Source of the DNA: Kineosporia mesophila
GTDB lineage: Bacteria; Actinomycetota; Actinomycetes; Actinomycetales; Kineosporiaceae
Direction: 5' to 3'
NCBI RefSeq assembly: GCF_021129235.1
Contig: NZ_JAJOMA010000004.1
Span: 124,001 to 188,000, forward strand
DNA: 64,000 nucleotides
Shown: piece by piece, positions 14,800 to 22,906 of the stretch
Position numbering within the stretch: position 1 is the stretch's first letter
Layout: every line of letters starts with the position of its first letter
Notes under the pieces: generated by a model
The model's database searches: none
What the model was told of the DNA's origin: nothing
Seen by the model: only the letters and a program-made list of their open reading frames with translations
Made by a program: the position numbers and the translations under genes

Positions 14800-16249
14800 C
14801 GGCTCGGGCCGCTTGACGGTTACTCGCTGCGTCCTGTGCCACCCCAGCGGCAAGAAGCGCTTGGCCTCTGTTGTACCCGTGGCCGACGAGTTGCCAGGAC
14901 GATCTGACGAGGACATCTGAGGCGACCGGCTGATCCGAGTCGACTGACGACTGCTGCTGGTATGCGCTCCGTGCCGCGCGCAACTGGCCCAACGTGGTGG
15001 AGTACCGGCGCGACTTGGAGGAGACATGTCCTCGGTAGCCGAGTTCCTTGCCCCACTTGCGCAGCTTCAGGTCATCCAGCCCGGGCAGCTCGGCCAGAGC
15101 CCACGCGGTGTGGATCATCGTCGCAGCGTGGCGACCGCGCGGTGTTTCTCCCCAGGTTTCGGGGTTCCAGCCGGTGTCCTCGCTGCCCTTGGAAGCGTAT
15201 TTGGCCACGTAGGCAGCGACTTTGGCGATGCTTTCGCCGCGGTCGAGGTGTTCGCCGATGTCGCGCACGTCCACCTGTATGCCCCACCGCATGGACCAGG
15301 ACTCATCAGCGCCAGCCTCTTGCACGATCCTCACCGCGTTGGCCGCCGAATGCACGGCTTCCTTCAGCACGGGTGCCGTGGCCCAGCCCGGCGCGGGTGT
15401 CAGGTCTTCAGGGTTTTCGGTGCGTCCGTCGAGGCGGATGACTGCGTGGAGATGGACCAGGCCGCGCCGCTGGAACTCGATCACCTTCACGTAGGACAAC
15501 CGAACGGCCTCGCGGACCAGGGCCACAGGGACAGCGCCGTGCCGGGCGAGATGACGGGGCAGGTAGATGCAGAAGCGTTCCCACAGGCGTCCGACGTTTG
15601 CTTGCCAGACGACCGCAGCCCGGTAGTCGTAGCACTCCCCGCACAGCGGGGATCCTACGTGCGGATCGCTCTCGGCATGGCGGACAAAGCACGAGATCGA
15701 GCGCCCGTGTTCGCAGTCCGGGCCTCGCCGGGGATTGCACACCCCCCGTCCGTTGCGGTGATCGCCTCGCCTGATGCGGGTGCCGCCGGCGGGCCGGGAG
15801 GTGTGGACGGCGCCGAAGGAGGGGGCGGTGAGGGTTACGAAGACCCGGGGATGGGCGGCGACGGATTCGGGGACGCCCTTACCGCCAGCGAGACCGGCTT
15901 TGACCAGCTGGAACAGGTCGCCCTGGTAGATCCGGGCGCAGGAGGGGCAGACGGCCGCGCGGCGGTTGCGGCAGCGGACGAGGATGACGCCGTTTGGGGC
16001 GTCGCGGCTGCTGAACTCCCGGTCGACGCGGCCGGTGGTCTGGTCGATGATCCGGGTGGAGCCGCGCATGTGCAGGGGGTGAGAGCAGCCGCCGATGCGC
16101 TGGACCTGGTCGAGCCAGGCCCGGTGATCGGGGCGGTTGACTTGCTCGATCAACTCGGCCAGTTCCGGGGCCAGCCCCAGGCCGAGCGTCAGTTGCCTTC
16201 CGGATTGCCTACTCTTGCTGTTCTGTTTCCTTGCAGTCTTTTTCGCCAT
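14783..16249 (-). CDS. repSA: RepSA-type replication initiator
   Basis: A 488-aa initiator of the pSAM2 RepSA family, which starts rolling-circle-type replication of excised actinomycete elements. Visible motifs: a Cys cluster with CPSC (101-104); FVTLTAPSFGAVHTS (137-151), the first Rep motif; GLVHLHAVIRLDG with His266 and His268 as the metal-binding HUH-like motif; and KVAAYVAKYASK near residue 355 with the candidate catalytic Tyr. It sits at the end of the leftward transfer operon. Its start region overlaps a 49-aa upstream frame, which suggests translational coupling. A copy-control or excision-coupled role is inferred from pSAM2. Confidence 0.88.
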   Translation of the reverse strand: MAKKTARKQNSKSRQSGRQLTLGLGLAPELAELIEQVNRPDHRAWLDQVQRIGGCSHPLHMRGSTRIIDQTTGRVDREFSSRDAPNGVILVRCRNRRAAVCPSCARIYQGDLFQLVKAGLAGGKGVPESVAAHPRVFVTLTAPSFGAVHTSRPAGGTRIRRGDHRNGRGVCNPRRGPDCEHGRSISCFVRHAESDPHVGSPLCGECYDYRAAVVWQANVGRLWERFCIYLPRHLARHGAVPVALVREAVRLSYVKVIEFQRRGLVHLHAVIRLDGRTENPEDLTPAPGWATAPVLKEAVHSAANAVRIVQEAGADESWSMRWGIQVDVRDIGEHLDRGESIAKVAAYVAKYASKGSEDTGWNPETWGETPRGRHAATMIHTAWALAELPGLDDLKLRKWGKELGYRGHVSSKSRRYSTTLGQLRAARSAYQQQSSVDSDQPVASDVLVRSSWQLVGHGYNRGQALLAAGVAQDAASNRQAARADGRRV

Positions 16250-16358
16250 CCCACCTACCTGCCGTTTGCTGGTTCATGAGTGTTGCCGGGGTGCCCGGCC
16301 CGTCCGAGGCGGATTGCTGGCATCGGACGGACCGGCCCGCAGCGCTGACAGTGGTCAC
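16209..16358 (-). CDS. Small leader-like protein overlapping repSA (49 aa)
   Basis: A perfect AGGAGG lies 5 nt upstream of a GTG at 16358, the best ribosome site in this part of the element. The frame runs 49 codons and stops at 16209, reading through the repSA start (16249) in another phase, so 41 nt overlap. The peptide (VTTVSAAGRSVRCQQ... ending ETEQQE) matches nothing known to me. It may act as a leader whose translation opens or delays repSA initiation. Confidence 0.5.
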   Translation of the reverse strand: MTTVSAAGRSVRCQQSASDGPGTPATLMNQQTAGRWDGEKDCKETEQQE

Positions 16359-16401
16359 GATGTCCTCCTGAGTTTGATTTCGTGGTAGCTAGTTCGAGCG
16401 C

Positions 16402-16572
16402 CTAGAGCAGTCCGGTTCCCCGGCAGCGGCGGCATCGCAGGTTCCGGCCGGTGTCGCTCTTGCAGGAGCGGTCCCAGCTCGGGACAGAGGTTTCGCCGAT
16501 GCCTCGGCATGCCGGGCAGTCAACGTCCGCGAATCCCCGTATGGACGAGGTCGGGCGCGAGGAGTGGTTCAC
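16402..16572 (-). CDS. Small CxxCxGxG zinc-finger protein (56 aa)
   Basis: Two DnaJ-type half-fingers, CPACRGIGETS and CRRCRGTGLL, flank a short spacer and would bind one zinc ion. GTG at 16572 is the start: GGAG lies 8 nt upstream, and GTGA overlaps the stop of the preceding Spd-like gene by 4 nt. It belongs to the leftward transfer operon. The function is unknown; zinc-finger peptides of this size recur beside transfer genes in actinomycete elements. Confidence 0.65.
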   Translation of the reverse strand: MNHSSRPTSSIRGFADVDCPACRGIGETSVPSWDRSCKSDTGRNLRCRRCRGTGLL

Positions 16573-16766
16573 GTGATGCTCCAGGTGCTGATCCAGTCGA
16601 AGATGTTCTGTATGCCTTCGGAGATCGAGGGGGCGAGGGTCGAGCTGGCGAGGAAGAACCCGACCAGGGCACCGGCCAAGACCTGAAACCCGCGCAACTC
16701 TCCGGCCCGCCAGACGGCCCAGAGGACGGCGCCGAACACGAGGACGCCGAGGGTGGGTAGGTCCAT
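16569..16766 (-). CDS. Spd-like small membrane protein (65 aa)
   Basis: It starts with ATG at 16766, sharing one base with the TAA of the translocase gene (TAATG). There are two hydrophobic segments, LGVLVFGAVLWAVWRA and VLAGALVGFFLASSTLA, joined by GELRGFQ. In Streptomyces plasmids and AICEs, small membrane proteins next to TraB (Spd proteins) help spread DNA along the mycelium; this is inferred here from size, topology and position. The stop overlaps the next start by 4 nt. Confidence 0.65.
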   Translation of the reverse strand: MDLPTLGVLVFGAVLWAVWRAGELRGFQVLAGALVGFFLASSTLAPSISEGIQNIFDWISTWSIT

Positions 16767-18292
16767 TACCAGCCACCTCCCAACCGGACCCGGTGCACCG
16801 CGGCCTCCACCTCGGGCAGATCCAGGCACAGACGCGCGTACTGCGAGGCCAGCGCAGCCGCTTCAGTGATGTCCATCGGATCACTGCGGACCAGGTGCCA
16901 CGCCCCGGAGTCATCCCCAGCCACCGCCACCCCAGCCAGGTCGGCCGGGATCTTCTGCGCTTCCAGGACGGCTTCCGCTGGGAGGCCGGCCAGAGTCATC
17001 GCGGCGGTTTCGGCGTCCGCGACCCGATGGCAGACCCGCCCGGCGAGCTGGGCCCGCAGCAGGGTGGCGCCGGGGCCCAGGTCGGACCCGAACCGCTGCC
17101 CGGACACCCACAGGTGGATGCCGAGGGCGGCGCCGAGTTGCCCGAGGCGGATCAGGCCCTGGATACAGCGGGCCGCTTCCTCCTTGCCGGGCTTGTCCGC
17201 GGCGAGCATGAGTTCGGCGACCTCATCGACGACGACCACGATCGGCCAGGGCCGCACCGAGGACGGGAGGTCCCAGATCGAGCGGGCGCCGTGCTCGCGG
17301 CAGGTCATGGTCCGCAGCTCCAGGACCCCGAGCAATCCATCGATCGCCGCTGCTGCTTCGGCCCGGTTGACCGCCAGCGCCGACAACCGCGGCCCGAACG
17401 GCGAAAGCTCCATGCCGTTCTTGGCATCGATTCCGACCAGGCCGACCGGGCGCCGGGCCAGTTCGGCCAGCATCCGGACCGTCAGCGTGGACTTCCCCGA
17501 CCGGGTGGCCCCGCACACCAGGTAGTGAGGCCGGCGGGTCAGGTCCAACAGCCACGGATGGCTGTCCTCCCGGATCCCCACACTCACCGACAAGTCCGCC
17601 GGCGTCGCCTCAGCACGAACAGGCGCCATCACCTCGGACCCGTACTCCACCCGTTCCCGACCATCCTCCTCACTGGACGGAAGCTCCACAGGGTCGTGAC
17701 CGACAGCCGCGATCTCCTGTGCGTGGCGGGGTTTCGGGTGCCGTAGCGGATCGAACCCGAGGCCGACCAGCGTCACCAATCCCGGTCGCGGCACCTCCAC
17801 CCGCACCCGGTGGATGCGCCACGCGTGCGCCAGTCCTTCGGCCGCCCGTTCGAACTGAGCCGGTGTCTGCCCGGGCGCCAGGCGTACCCGCACTTCCAGA
17901 CCGCTCTCCCGCACGCGCAGACCGACCCGACGCGGGGCAATGACTTTCAACGGTGTCCCCCGCACGACCAGCCCACCACTAGGGCCGTTGATCAGGCCGA
18001 ACCGGCCTGAGCGAGCCGCCGGAACCGACAACCCCAGTTCCTCGCTCGCCGCCGACCAGGTCCGTAGCATCCACCACACCGCGACCGGGGCCCCGAACAC
18101 CGGCCACCACGACCACGGACGAACCTCCCGCAGCCGCACCGACACCCGCCACACCACGACGGCCCCAACCAGCAGGACCAGCCACGCCACCGGGGTCGCC
18201 GGGCCGAACACGCCCGAGACGAGGTTCGTGATCCGGCCGAACAGCCAGACGACCACCAGCACAACGGCAAGTTTCCTCAGGAGCGACCTCAT
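16766..18292 (-). CDS. FtsK/SpoIIIE-like DNA translocase (TraB/TraSA type)
   Basis: A 508-aa protein. Two N-terminal membrane segments (about 8-25 and 36-52, with further hydrophobic residues near 60-75) are followed by a linker region and the motor domain. Walker A is GATRSGKST at 261-269 and Walker B is PIVVVVDEVAEL near residue 355. A single FtsK-like protein moves double-stranded DNA between hyphae in AICE conjugation. It overlaps the upstream SCO3933-type gene by 4 nt (ATGA). No relaxase is visible, as expected for this transfer mode. Confidence 0.9.
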   Translation of the reverse strand: MRSLLRKLAVVLVVVWLFGRITNLVSGVFGPATPVAWLVLLVGAVVVWRVSVRLREVRPWSWWPVFGAPVAVWWMLRTWSAASEELGLSVPAARSGRFGLINGPSGGLVVRGTPLKVIAPRRVGLRVRESGLEVRVRLAPGQTPAQFERAAEGLAHAWRIHRVRVEVPRPGLVTLVGLGFDPLRHPKPRHAQEIAAVGHDPVELPSSEEDGRERVEYGSEVMAPVRAEATPADLSVSVGIREDSHPWLLDLTRRPHYLVCGATRSGKSTLTVRMLAELARRPVGLVGIDAKNGMELSPFGPRLSALAVNRAEAAAAIDGLLGVLELRTMTCREHGARSIWDLPSSVRPWPIVVVVDEVAELMLAADKPGKEEAARCIQGLIRLGQLGAALGIHLWVSGQRFGSDLGPGATLLRAQLAGRVCHRVADAETAAMTLAGLPAEAVLEAQKIPADLAGVAVAGDDSGAWHLVRSDPMDITEAAALASQYARLCLDLPEVEAAVHRVRLGGGW

Positions 18293-18687
18293 CGGGCATC
18301 ACCTCGGCCCCCAGCACCCGGACCCCCGCCCGGACCAGCAGCCGGACCACCGGTAGGCCGGCCAGCGGCCGGAGCCTGAACAGGAGCCAAAGCCGAAGCG
18401 CGCCAAGCCACCCCCGAGCGCCCGTCCCGATCCCACGGCGTGGCCTCCAGATCGACCAAGCGGACCGGAGCACCCAGGGTCAGGCCCGCCGGTTCCCCGA
18501 CCACCGTCACCTGAATCACCGAGGAGTTACGCCCCTGGATTGCGCAGACCCCGACCTGGTACATCGTCTTACCGGTCTCCCGGTCCTTGCGCAGCTCCCC
18601 CGTTTCCAGGTTCGCCACCCGCGGTTCGGGGAGCATCACGCACAACCACGCCTCGAAAGCTGAGACGTCTACCGGAATCGTCCTCAT
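18289..18687 (-). CDS. SCO3933-family regulatory protein
   Basis: A 132-aa protein beginning MRTIPVDVSAFEAWLC, the hallmark start of the SCO3933 family common in actinomycete elements, followed by NLETGELRKDRETGKTMYQVG. The middle is beta-rich (OB-like, with VIQVTVVGEPAGLTLGAPV) and the last 35 residues are Gly/Pro/Ala-rich. The role is probably regulatory or DNA-binding in transfer or replication. ATG 18687 has GAGGTTGGTGG upstream. It is the first gene of the leftward operon facing the GntR repressor. Confidence 0.75.
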   Translation of the reverse strand: MRTIPVDVSAFEAWLCVMLPEPRVANLETGELRKDRETGKTMYQVGVCAIQGRNSSVIQVTVVGEPAGLTLGAPVRLVDLEATPWDRDGRSGVAWRASALAPVQAPAAGRPTGGPAAGPGGGPGAGGRGDAR

Positions 18688-18721
18688 CCAGACCACCAAC
18701 CTCACGTAGAGCAACTCATCA

Positions 18722-18737
18722 ACTCGTTATGACGAGT
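18722..18737. promoter_or_regulatory. Candidate KorSA-type operator
   Basis: ACTCGT (18722-18727) and ACGAGT (18732-18737) are a perfect inverted repeat around TATG. A related half-site, TATGATGACGAGT (18781-18793), follows 44 nt later. They lie in the divergent region between the transfer operon and the GntR-family gene, where pSAM2 KorSA binds in that element. Confidence 0.5.
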
Positions 18738-18915
18738 GCAGTGATCAGTAGACGCCGTGGACGGCGAGGAGTCAACTACTTATGATGACGAGTAGATGAG
18801 CCGATCATTGCCGGATATCACCGGACACAGCCGGACAGTCGCGAGGGCTGGGCTGAGACAGCGAAGCCGATCAGGCGCACAGCCGCAGATCGCACAGGGG
18901 GAAGGGGCACAGCCG

Positions 18916-19779
18916 ATGGGCAAGCCGCCCGCGTACGACGACGAAACCACCGACGCCCCGACGCCACCGCCCAAGGCATCCAGGAACGAGGCCGCCGGCC
19001 AGAACGCTCCCGACCGGGCCAACCGCGCTTTGCGAGCCAGGCTCCCCCGCTACGAACAAATCGCCTTGACGCTCCGCGAGCGCATCGAGAGCGGCGAGCT
19101 AGCTCCTGGGCAGCCCATCCCCAGTGAGACCGCGATGATCGCCGAGTTCGGAGTCTCCCGGATCACCGTCCGCCACGCCATCGCCGCGCTCAGGGCAGCC
19201 GGACTCGTCATCACCGAGCACGGCCGGGCCACACACGTCCGCGAAAGCCTCTCCCTGGCACCGGGAAGCGGACTCGAACTTGACCCGTCCATCACGCGCA
19301 CCGAAGACCAGGACGGCCCGCGCTACCGGACCTGGGACGCCGAAGGCTGGGCCGACGTCGAAACACCGTCGTGCTACCGCACAGATGCCGGAACCTACGC
19401 TGACGCGCTCGCTATCCCCGCCGCTGAGCCAGTTTTCGTGCTGGAGCGCCAGCTCATCCACGCCACCGGCGTCCAGATCATGCACCGCACCTGGCTACCG
19501 TTCGCGGTCGTTGACGATCTCCACCTGGACGACGACCCGTTCCGCCTCCCAGCCGACCTCTACCAAGCATTCGCCGCCCAGGGACACGAGCTCACCTGGA
19601 CCGACCGCACCCGCGCCGAGATGCCGAGACCGGACGACGTCGCGACCCTCGACATACGTCAGGGAATCCCCCTGATCGTCCACGTCCGCATTACCCACGG
19701 CCGCGACGCACGGCCCCTACTAGTCGAGGAAACACGCATCCCAGCAGACCGAGTCACTCTGATTGGCCGTCCCATCTGA
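18916..19779 (+). CDS. GntR-family transcriptional regulator (KorSA-like)
   Basis: A 287-aa regulator. After a disordered N-terminus comes the winged helix (RYEQIALTLRERIESGEL, PSETAMIAEFGVSRITVRHA, LRAAGLV), then a UTRA-like effector domain (ALAIPAAEPVFVLERQL, HRTWLPF and the C-terminal ETRIPADRVTLIG). In pSAM2, KorSA of this family represses transfer and replication genes until induction. ATG at 18916 is chosen for the GGAAGGGG 10 nt upstream. Its divergence from the transfer operon supports control of both directions. Confidence 0.85.
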   Translation: MGKPPAYDDETTDAPTPPPKASRNEAAGQNAPDRANRALRARLPRYEQIALTLRERIESGELAPGQPIPSETAMIAEFGVSRITVRHAIAALRAAGLVITEHGRATHVRESLSLAPGSGLELDPSITRTEDQDGPRYRTWDAEGWADVETPSCYRTDAGTYADALAIPAAEPVFVLERQLIHATGVQIMHRTWLPFAVVDDLHLDDDPFRLPADLYQAFAAQGHELTWTDRTRAEMPRPDDVATLDIRQGIPLIVHVRITHGRDARPLLVEETRIPADRVTLIGRPI

Positions 19780-19804
19780 ACCATCAGTAGGGCAGGATGG
19801 CCCG

Positions 19805-20281
19805 GTGACGACCGCACAGGATGCGTACAAGCGGATGCTCCGTGACGAGATGGCCCCTCGACTCCGAAAGTTGGGGTTCAAAGGCTCCGGACGAAAGTAC
19901 GACTTGGACGTTCCCAACCACTTTGTCCAAGTGGACTTCCAGAGCTGGAGGTACAACACCGCTGAGCACGTCCGGTTCACGGTCAACCTGAGCGTGATCT
20001 CGCACGCAGAATGGCAGCGCTTCTGCGAGACCTCAGGCTTCCCTGTGGAACCGAAGCCATCGGCTGGCGTCTATGGGCCTCAAGGACCGTGGGTCGAGCG
20101 GCTTGGATCGCTCAAGAGTCCGCTCGAGGACAAGTGGTGGGACATCTTTCTTGGCAGGCCCACAGAGCCCGTCGTACTCGAGATCGTCACCGCCATGGAG
20201 CAGGACGGATTACCGGAGATTAGAAGGCGCATGGTTTCGCGTGTAAGCGGTGAGGACGACTGGCTCACCGAACAAGACTGA
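19805..20281 (+). CDS. DUF4304-like protein
   Basis: A 158-aa protein with a GTG start 25 nt after the GntR gene; AGGA lies 8 nt upstream. The N-terminus AYKRMLRDEMAPRLRKLGFKGSGR and the following FVQVDFQSWRYNTAEHVRFTVNL are typical of the DUF4304 family, whose function is unknown. DUF4304 proteins are often found in accessory regions, some near toxin or immunity genes. It may be cotranscribed with the repressor. Confidence 0.65.
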   Translation: MTTAQDAYKRMLRDEMAPRLRKLGFKGSGRKYDLDVPNHFVQVDFQSWRYNTAEHVRFTVNLSVISHAEWQRFCETSGFPVEPKPSAGVYGPQGPWVERLGSLKSPLEDKWWDIFLGRPTEPVVLEIVTAMEQDGLPEIRRRMVSRVSGEDDWLTEQD

Positions 20282-20560
20282 GTATCCCGCCATGGAACAG
20301 TTTTCGTCACTTCCGACAGGCGACATACGAAGCCAAGCATCTAAGGCGCACGGCTCACCTTCCGGTACCACGCCCTGACTCCCGATAAACCCCGCAGTCC
20401 CAGCCCGGTCCAGGTCTGTGCTCCGCACAGGCGCGTGTGGACGAGGTAGGTCGGAGCGGGGTTGATCGCGAGCCTCCCAGGGCGAGGTACCTGGTGCCCG
20501 CAGCGGGGCAGGGAAAACCACCCGGCCCCACCGCGAGACCACCACCGGGAGGGCAAGCCC

Positions 20561-20728
20561 ATGACGCGCCGCCGTACCCCGCACTTCTGGTTCCCGGTTC
20601 TGTTGCTCCGCGATGCGCTTGGACGCTTCGCCCGGGTCCGCCGGCCGCTGACTCCGGCGCGCCGCAGGCCCCAAGTCCGGCGCCCTACCTTGCCGGTCTT
20701 CGCGCAGCTTGAGCTTGACCTCGCGTAG
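20561..20728 (+). CDS. Small basic protein (55 aa)
   Basis: ATG at 20561 has GGGAGGG 8 nt upstream. The peptide is very Arg-rich (MTRRRTPHFWFPVLLL, RVRRPLTPARRRPQVRRPT) and ends in an acidic LELDLA. I cannot assign a family. The strong ribosome site and the hairpins downstream support a real gene. The preceding 20282-20560 (about 280 nt) shows no convincing coding region and may hold its promoter or a cis-acting transfer site. Confidence 0.5.
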   Translation: MTRRRTPHFWFPVLLLRDALGRFARVRRPLTPARRRPQVRRPTLPVFAQLELDLA

Positions 20729-20776
20729 ACCGGGGTCGAGCGCCGAGGTGTAGAAAGTTGCCCTTACTTCATCAAG

Positions 20777-20826
20777 CCGGACCGCTGGCGCGGTCCGGGG
20801 CCGCCCGCGCCGCGCGTGCGGCGCGG
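20777..20826. terminator. Tandem hairpins between convergent small genes
   Basis: The first hairpin has a 9-bp stem, CCGGACCGC (20777-20785) with GCGGTCCGG (20790-20798), and loop TGGC. The second has a 9-bp stem, 20805-20813 with 20818-20826 (CCGCGCCGC type), and loop GCGT. No U-tract follows. They could end both convergent transcripts; a structural role in transfer is also possible. Confidence 0.5.
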
Positions 20827-20872
20827 ACGCCGGTCACGACGCGGCGGCCAGACCGCGTGACTGCGAAGGCCA

Positions 20873-21043
20873 CTACGACCCGTTGAGCACGATCCCTTGT
20901 ATGCGTTGCAGGCAGACGCGAAGGTCGGCAAGCGTCGCCTCCTCGCTGCGGTGTCCCTGTTCCAGGACCGCGAGATAGGCCATGCACATACCGATCTCGC
21001 GCTCTACCAGGGCCAGTCGTCGGAACTCCACCGGCACCGACAT
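20873..21043 (-). CDS. Small helical protein (56 aa)
   Basis: ATG at 21043 has GGAAGGG 5 nt upstream, a strong ribosome site. The peptide is a helix-rich sequence (VEFRRLALVEREIGMCMAYLAVLEQG, then EEATLADLRVCLQRIQG) with heptad-like hydrophobic spacing that suggests a helical hairpin or dimer. No family is recognised. Confidence 0.55.
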   Translation of the reverse strand: MSVPVEFRRLALVEREIGMCMAYLAVLEQGHRSEEATLADLRVCLQRIQGIVLNGS

Positions 21044-21142
21044 GACTACCCTTCCGTATTCGGCCATCACCGAAAGTTCCCCCGTCTCAATAGATCGGCA
21101 AACATGAGCGGGCCAGCCGGCCCATAGCCGGAGGGAAGAGAT

Positions 21143-21478
21143 CTATGCGGCGGTGCGCCCCTCGCCGCCGGGTGGCAGCCGCCGAGACTCCAGTAGCAGC
21201 ACCAGGCGGACGACCGTCGTCTCGGGGACAGCCCCGAGCACTACAACCGGCCGGCCATCGGGCGCGACACCCGCACCGAGTTCCGGAAAGTCTGCGTCCG
21301 CGAAGCCGACATCACCGAGGCAGCGTCGCAGGCGAGCAGCGAGCCGACGCGCCCGACGATAGGACGCCATCAGTTCCCGCGACTCCCCCGCCCGCACCGA
21401 CTGCCACGGCACGATCAAGCTCTCTTCGCCACCGGCGAATCCTTCGTTCTCCAGGAAATCCCAGTCACGCGAGCCCAT
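21143..21478 (-). CDS. Hypothetical protein (111 aa)
   Basis: From ATG 21478 the protein runs DWDFLENEGFAGGEESLIVPW, an Arg-rich helix (YRRARRLAARLRRCLGDVGF), and a strand GRPVVVLGAVPETTVVRLVLLLES. The frame stays open to 21757, but the extra N-terminal part looks non-coding in composition and no start has a good ribosome site, so the start is uncertain. It belongs to a group of small leftward genes with no recognised family. Confidence 0.45.
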   Translation of the reverse strand: MGSRDWDFLENEGFAGGEESLIVPWQSVRAGESRELMASYRRARRLAARLRRCLGDVGFADADFPELGAGVAPDGRPVVVLGAVPETTVVRLVLLLESRRLPPGGEGRTAA

Positions 21479-21758
21479 CCCGCCCAGGTCAGTGCGTGCA
21501 TCACCCTTGGATGCCTCGCGCTGGCCCCACTCTGGGCCGCTGTCCCCGTGACCGTCGTCCTCGCCTTGCTTCGTCAACTCTCGCTCCCACCTACCCCGAA
21601 CATTTCTGCTCAAGGCACCGGCGAGCCAGACACGCGCGTCCGATTTGTTACGCACGCCGACTACGCCCCGGTACCATCCGACACCGGGACGTGACACGTT
21701 CCAGCCGGGCCACCCTTCTCCCCGCATAGGAACGGGGTGGCCCGGCCTCCGACTCATC

Positions 21759-22040
21759 TCATGCAGGCGTCCCTTCTCGCTCGGACGCCGCGACCATCAC
21801 GCGAAGGATGGTGGGCGCCCCGGGCGCCTCTTCGACGCCGATGACACCGGCGATCTCAGCGACCGTTCGCCGCGCGTCGTCGTGAGCCCACTGGCCGGCG
21901 GGACCGTGCAGGAAGACCGTGAACCGCCCGGTCCCCTGTTCTTCGGTGACCGTGATCGCCACGACCTTGACGCGCTCCAGCGCCTTGACCAGCTCGGTTC
22001 GATTGAGGACGCGCTCCGCTGGCTCGATCACTGCGGTCAC
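21759..22040 (-). CDS. Hypothetical protein (93 aa)
   Basis: It starts with GTG overlapping the upstream stop by 4 nt (GTGA), so it is translationally coupled. It contains strands VKVVAITVTEEQGTGRFTVFLHG and a helix DDARRTVAEIAGVIGVEE, a ferredoxin-like alternation. No family is recognised. Confidence 0.55.
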   Translation of the reverse strand: MTAVIEPAERVLNRTELVKALERVKVVAITVTEEQGTGRFTVFLHGPAGQWAHDDARRTVAEIAGVIGVEEAPGAPTILRVMVAASEREGTPA

Positions 22041-22438
22041 ACCCAGCGGTACAAGTTGTCGACGACCTCAGCCGGGACGAGATCCGGCAACCGGCCCGCG
22101 ATGCTGAGCGACAGGCGTCCCTCATTCGTCCGCTCCAACACGATGTCGTCCTGTTCCAGCGGATGAGTCGGAGCGTGCAGCCAGCCCCGAAGCCGGTCCC
22201 GATCGATGACGGCCAGGCACGTCGGCCCGAACCAGATCATCACGTGGTCGAGCCGCGCCACGATGGACGCCTCGCAGATCGGACCCCCGTGCCGATCCAT
22301 GACCGCGAACTCGAGACGCCCCGTCCAAAGGCTCGACGTGCCCTTGACCGCAAGGGCCGGCCGAAGGCGCCGAAGAGAACCCGGGACAAGGCCCCGAATG
22401 GGAACGGCCGGACCGGCGACCTCGTTCACGCGGACCAC
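22037..22438 (-). CDS. Hypothetical protein (133 aa)
   Basis: A beta-rich protein with EFAVMDRHGGPICEASI, HVMIWFGPTCLAVIDRDRL and a C-terminal RLSLSIAGRLPDLVPAEVVDNL. It sits between two coupled neighbours: it overlaps the gene at 22426 by 13 nt and the next by 4 nt. No known family; the conserved coupling suggests the three small proteins act together. Confidence 0.55.
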   Translation of the reverse strand: MVRVNEVAGPAVPIRGLVPGSLRRLRPALAVKGTSSLWTGRLEFAVMDRHGGPICEASIVARLDHVMIWFGPTCLAVIDRDRLRGWLHAPTHPLEQDDIVLERTNEGRLSLSIAGRLPDLVPAEVVDNLYRWV

Positions 22439-22761
22439 CGCCGCTCAGCCTGCGCCCCCGTCGATTGAAGGACGAGGACCGTCAGGCCACCGCTCTCCAA
22501 CTTCCGACGAACCAGTTCCTGGACCCGCGGCAGCCACCCAAGATCAAGCACCGAAGGCACAGCAACAGTGCGCACCTCGCAGCGCTCAGCCGTAGCAACC
22601 AGCGCCGACAACGCCGAGAAGGCCGTCCCAGGGGTCCATTCCAGGAAGATCTCCCCGAGCGTGTACCCCTCCAGCGCGGCATACGCGACGAGCACCCGCC
22701 GCCCGTTCGTCACTTCGTCATCGGACGAGTCCGGCCGGACAGTCTGATAGCCGAACAGCAT
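22426..22761 (-). CDS. Resolvase-like domain protein lacking the nucleophile serine
   Basis: The 111-aa protein follows the serine-recombinase N-terminal fold: LFGYQTVRPD at the start (active enzymes have Y-x-R-x-S), RRVLVAYAALEGYTLGEIFLE, TAFSALSALVATAERCEVRTVAVPSVLDLG, then LVRRKLESGGLTVLVL. The nucleophile Ser and the usual Arg residues are missing and there is no DNA-binding tail. It is probably a non-catalytic relative, perhaps regulatory. The start is uncertain; an ATG at 22851 would add 30 residues. Confidence 0.5.
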   Translation of the reverse strand: MLFGYQTVRPDSSDDEVTNGRRVLVAYAALEGYTLGEIFLEWTPGTAFSALSALVATAERCEVRTVAVPSVLDLGWLPRVQELVRRKLESGGLTVLVLQSTGAQAERRWSA

Positions 22762-22906
22762 CGGACGCAGATTCGTCCCCACGTCGTGGACCGGTTGCGC
22801 GCTCCCCGTCAGGATCGCCTTTCGGCGTCCTCTCCCCGATATCCCTCGCATGCCCTACAGGGTGCGGCCGCACAAGGGTCGAAAGGTTGCCAGCTTGGCA
22901 ACCCCC

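Noticed and set aside
15026-16279. A 417-codon plus-strand frame across repSA
   Set aside because: RepSA motifs lie on the minus strand, and the plus frame has no ribosome site or family pattern.
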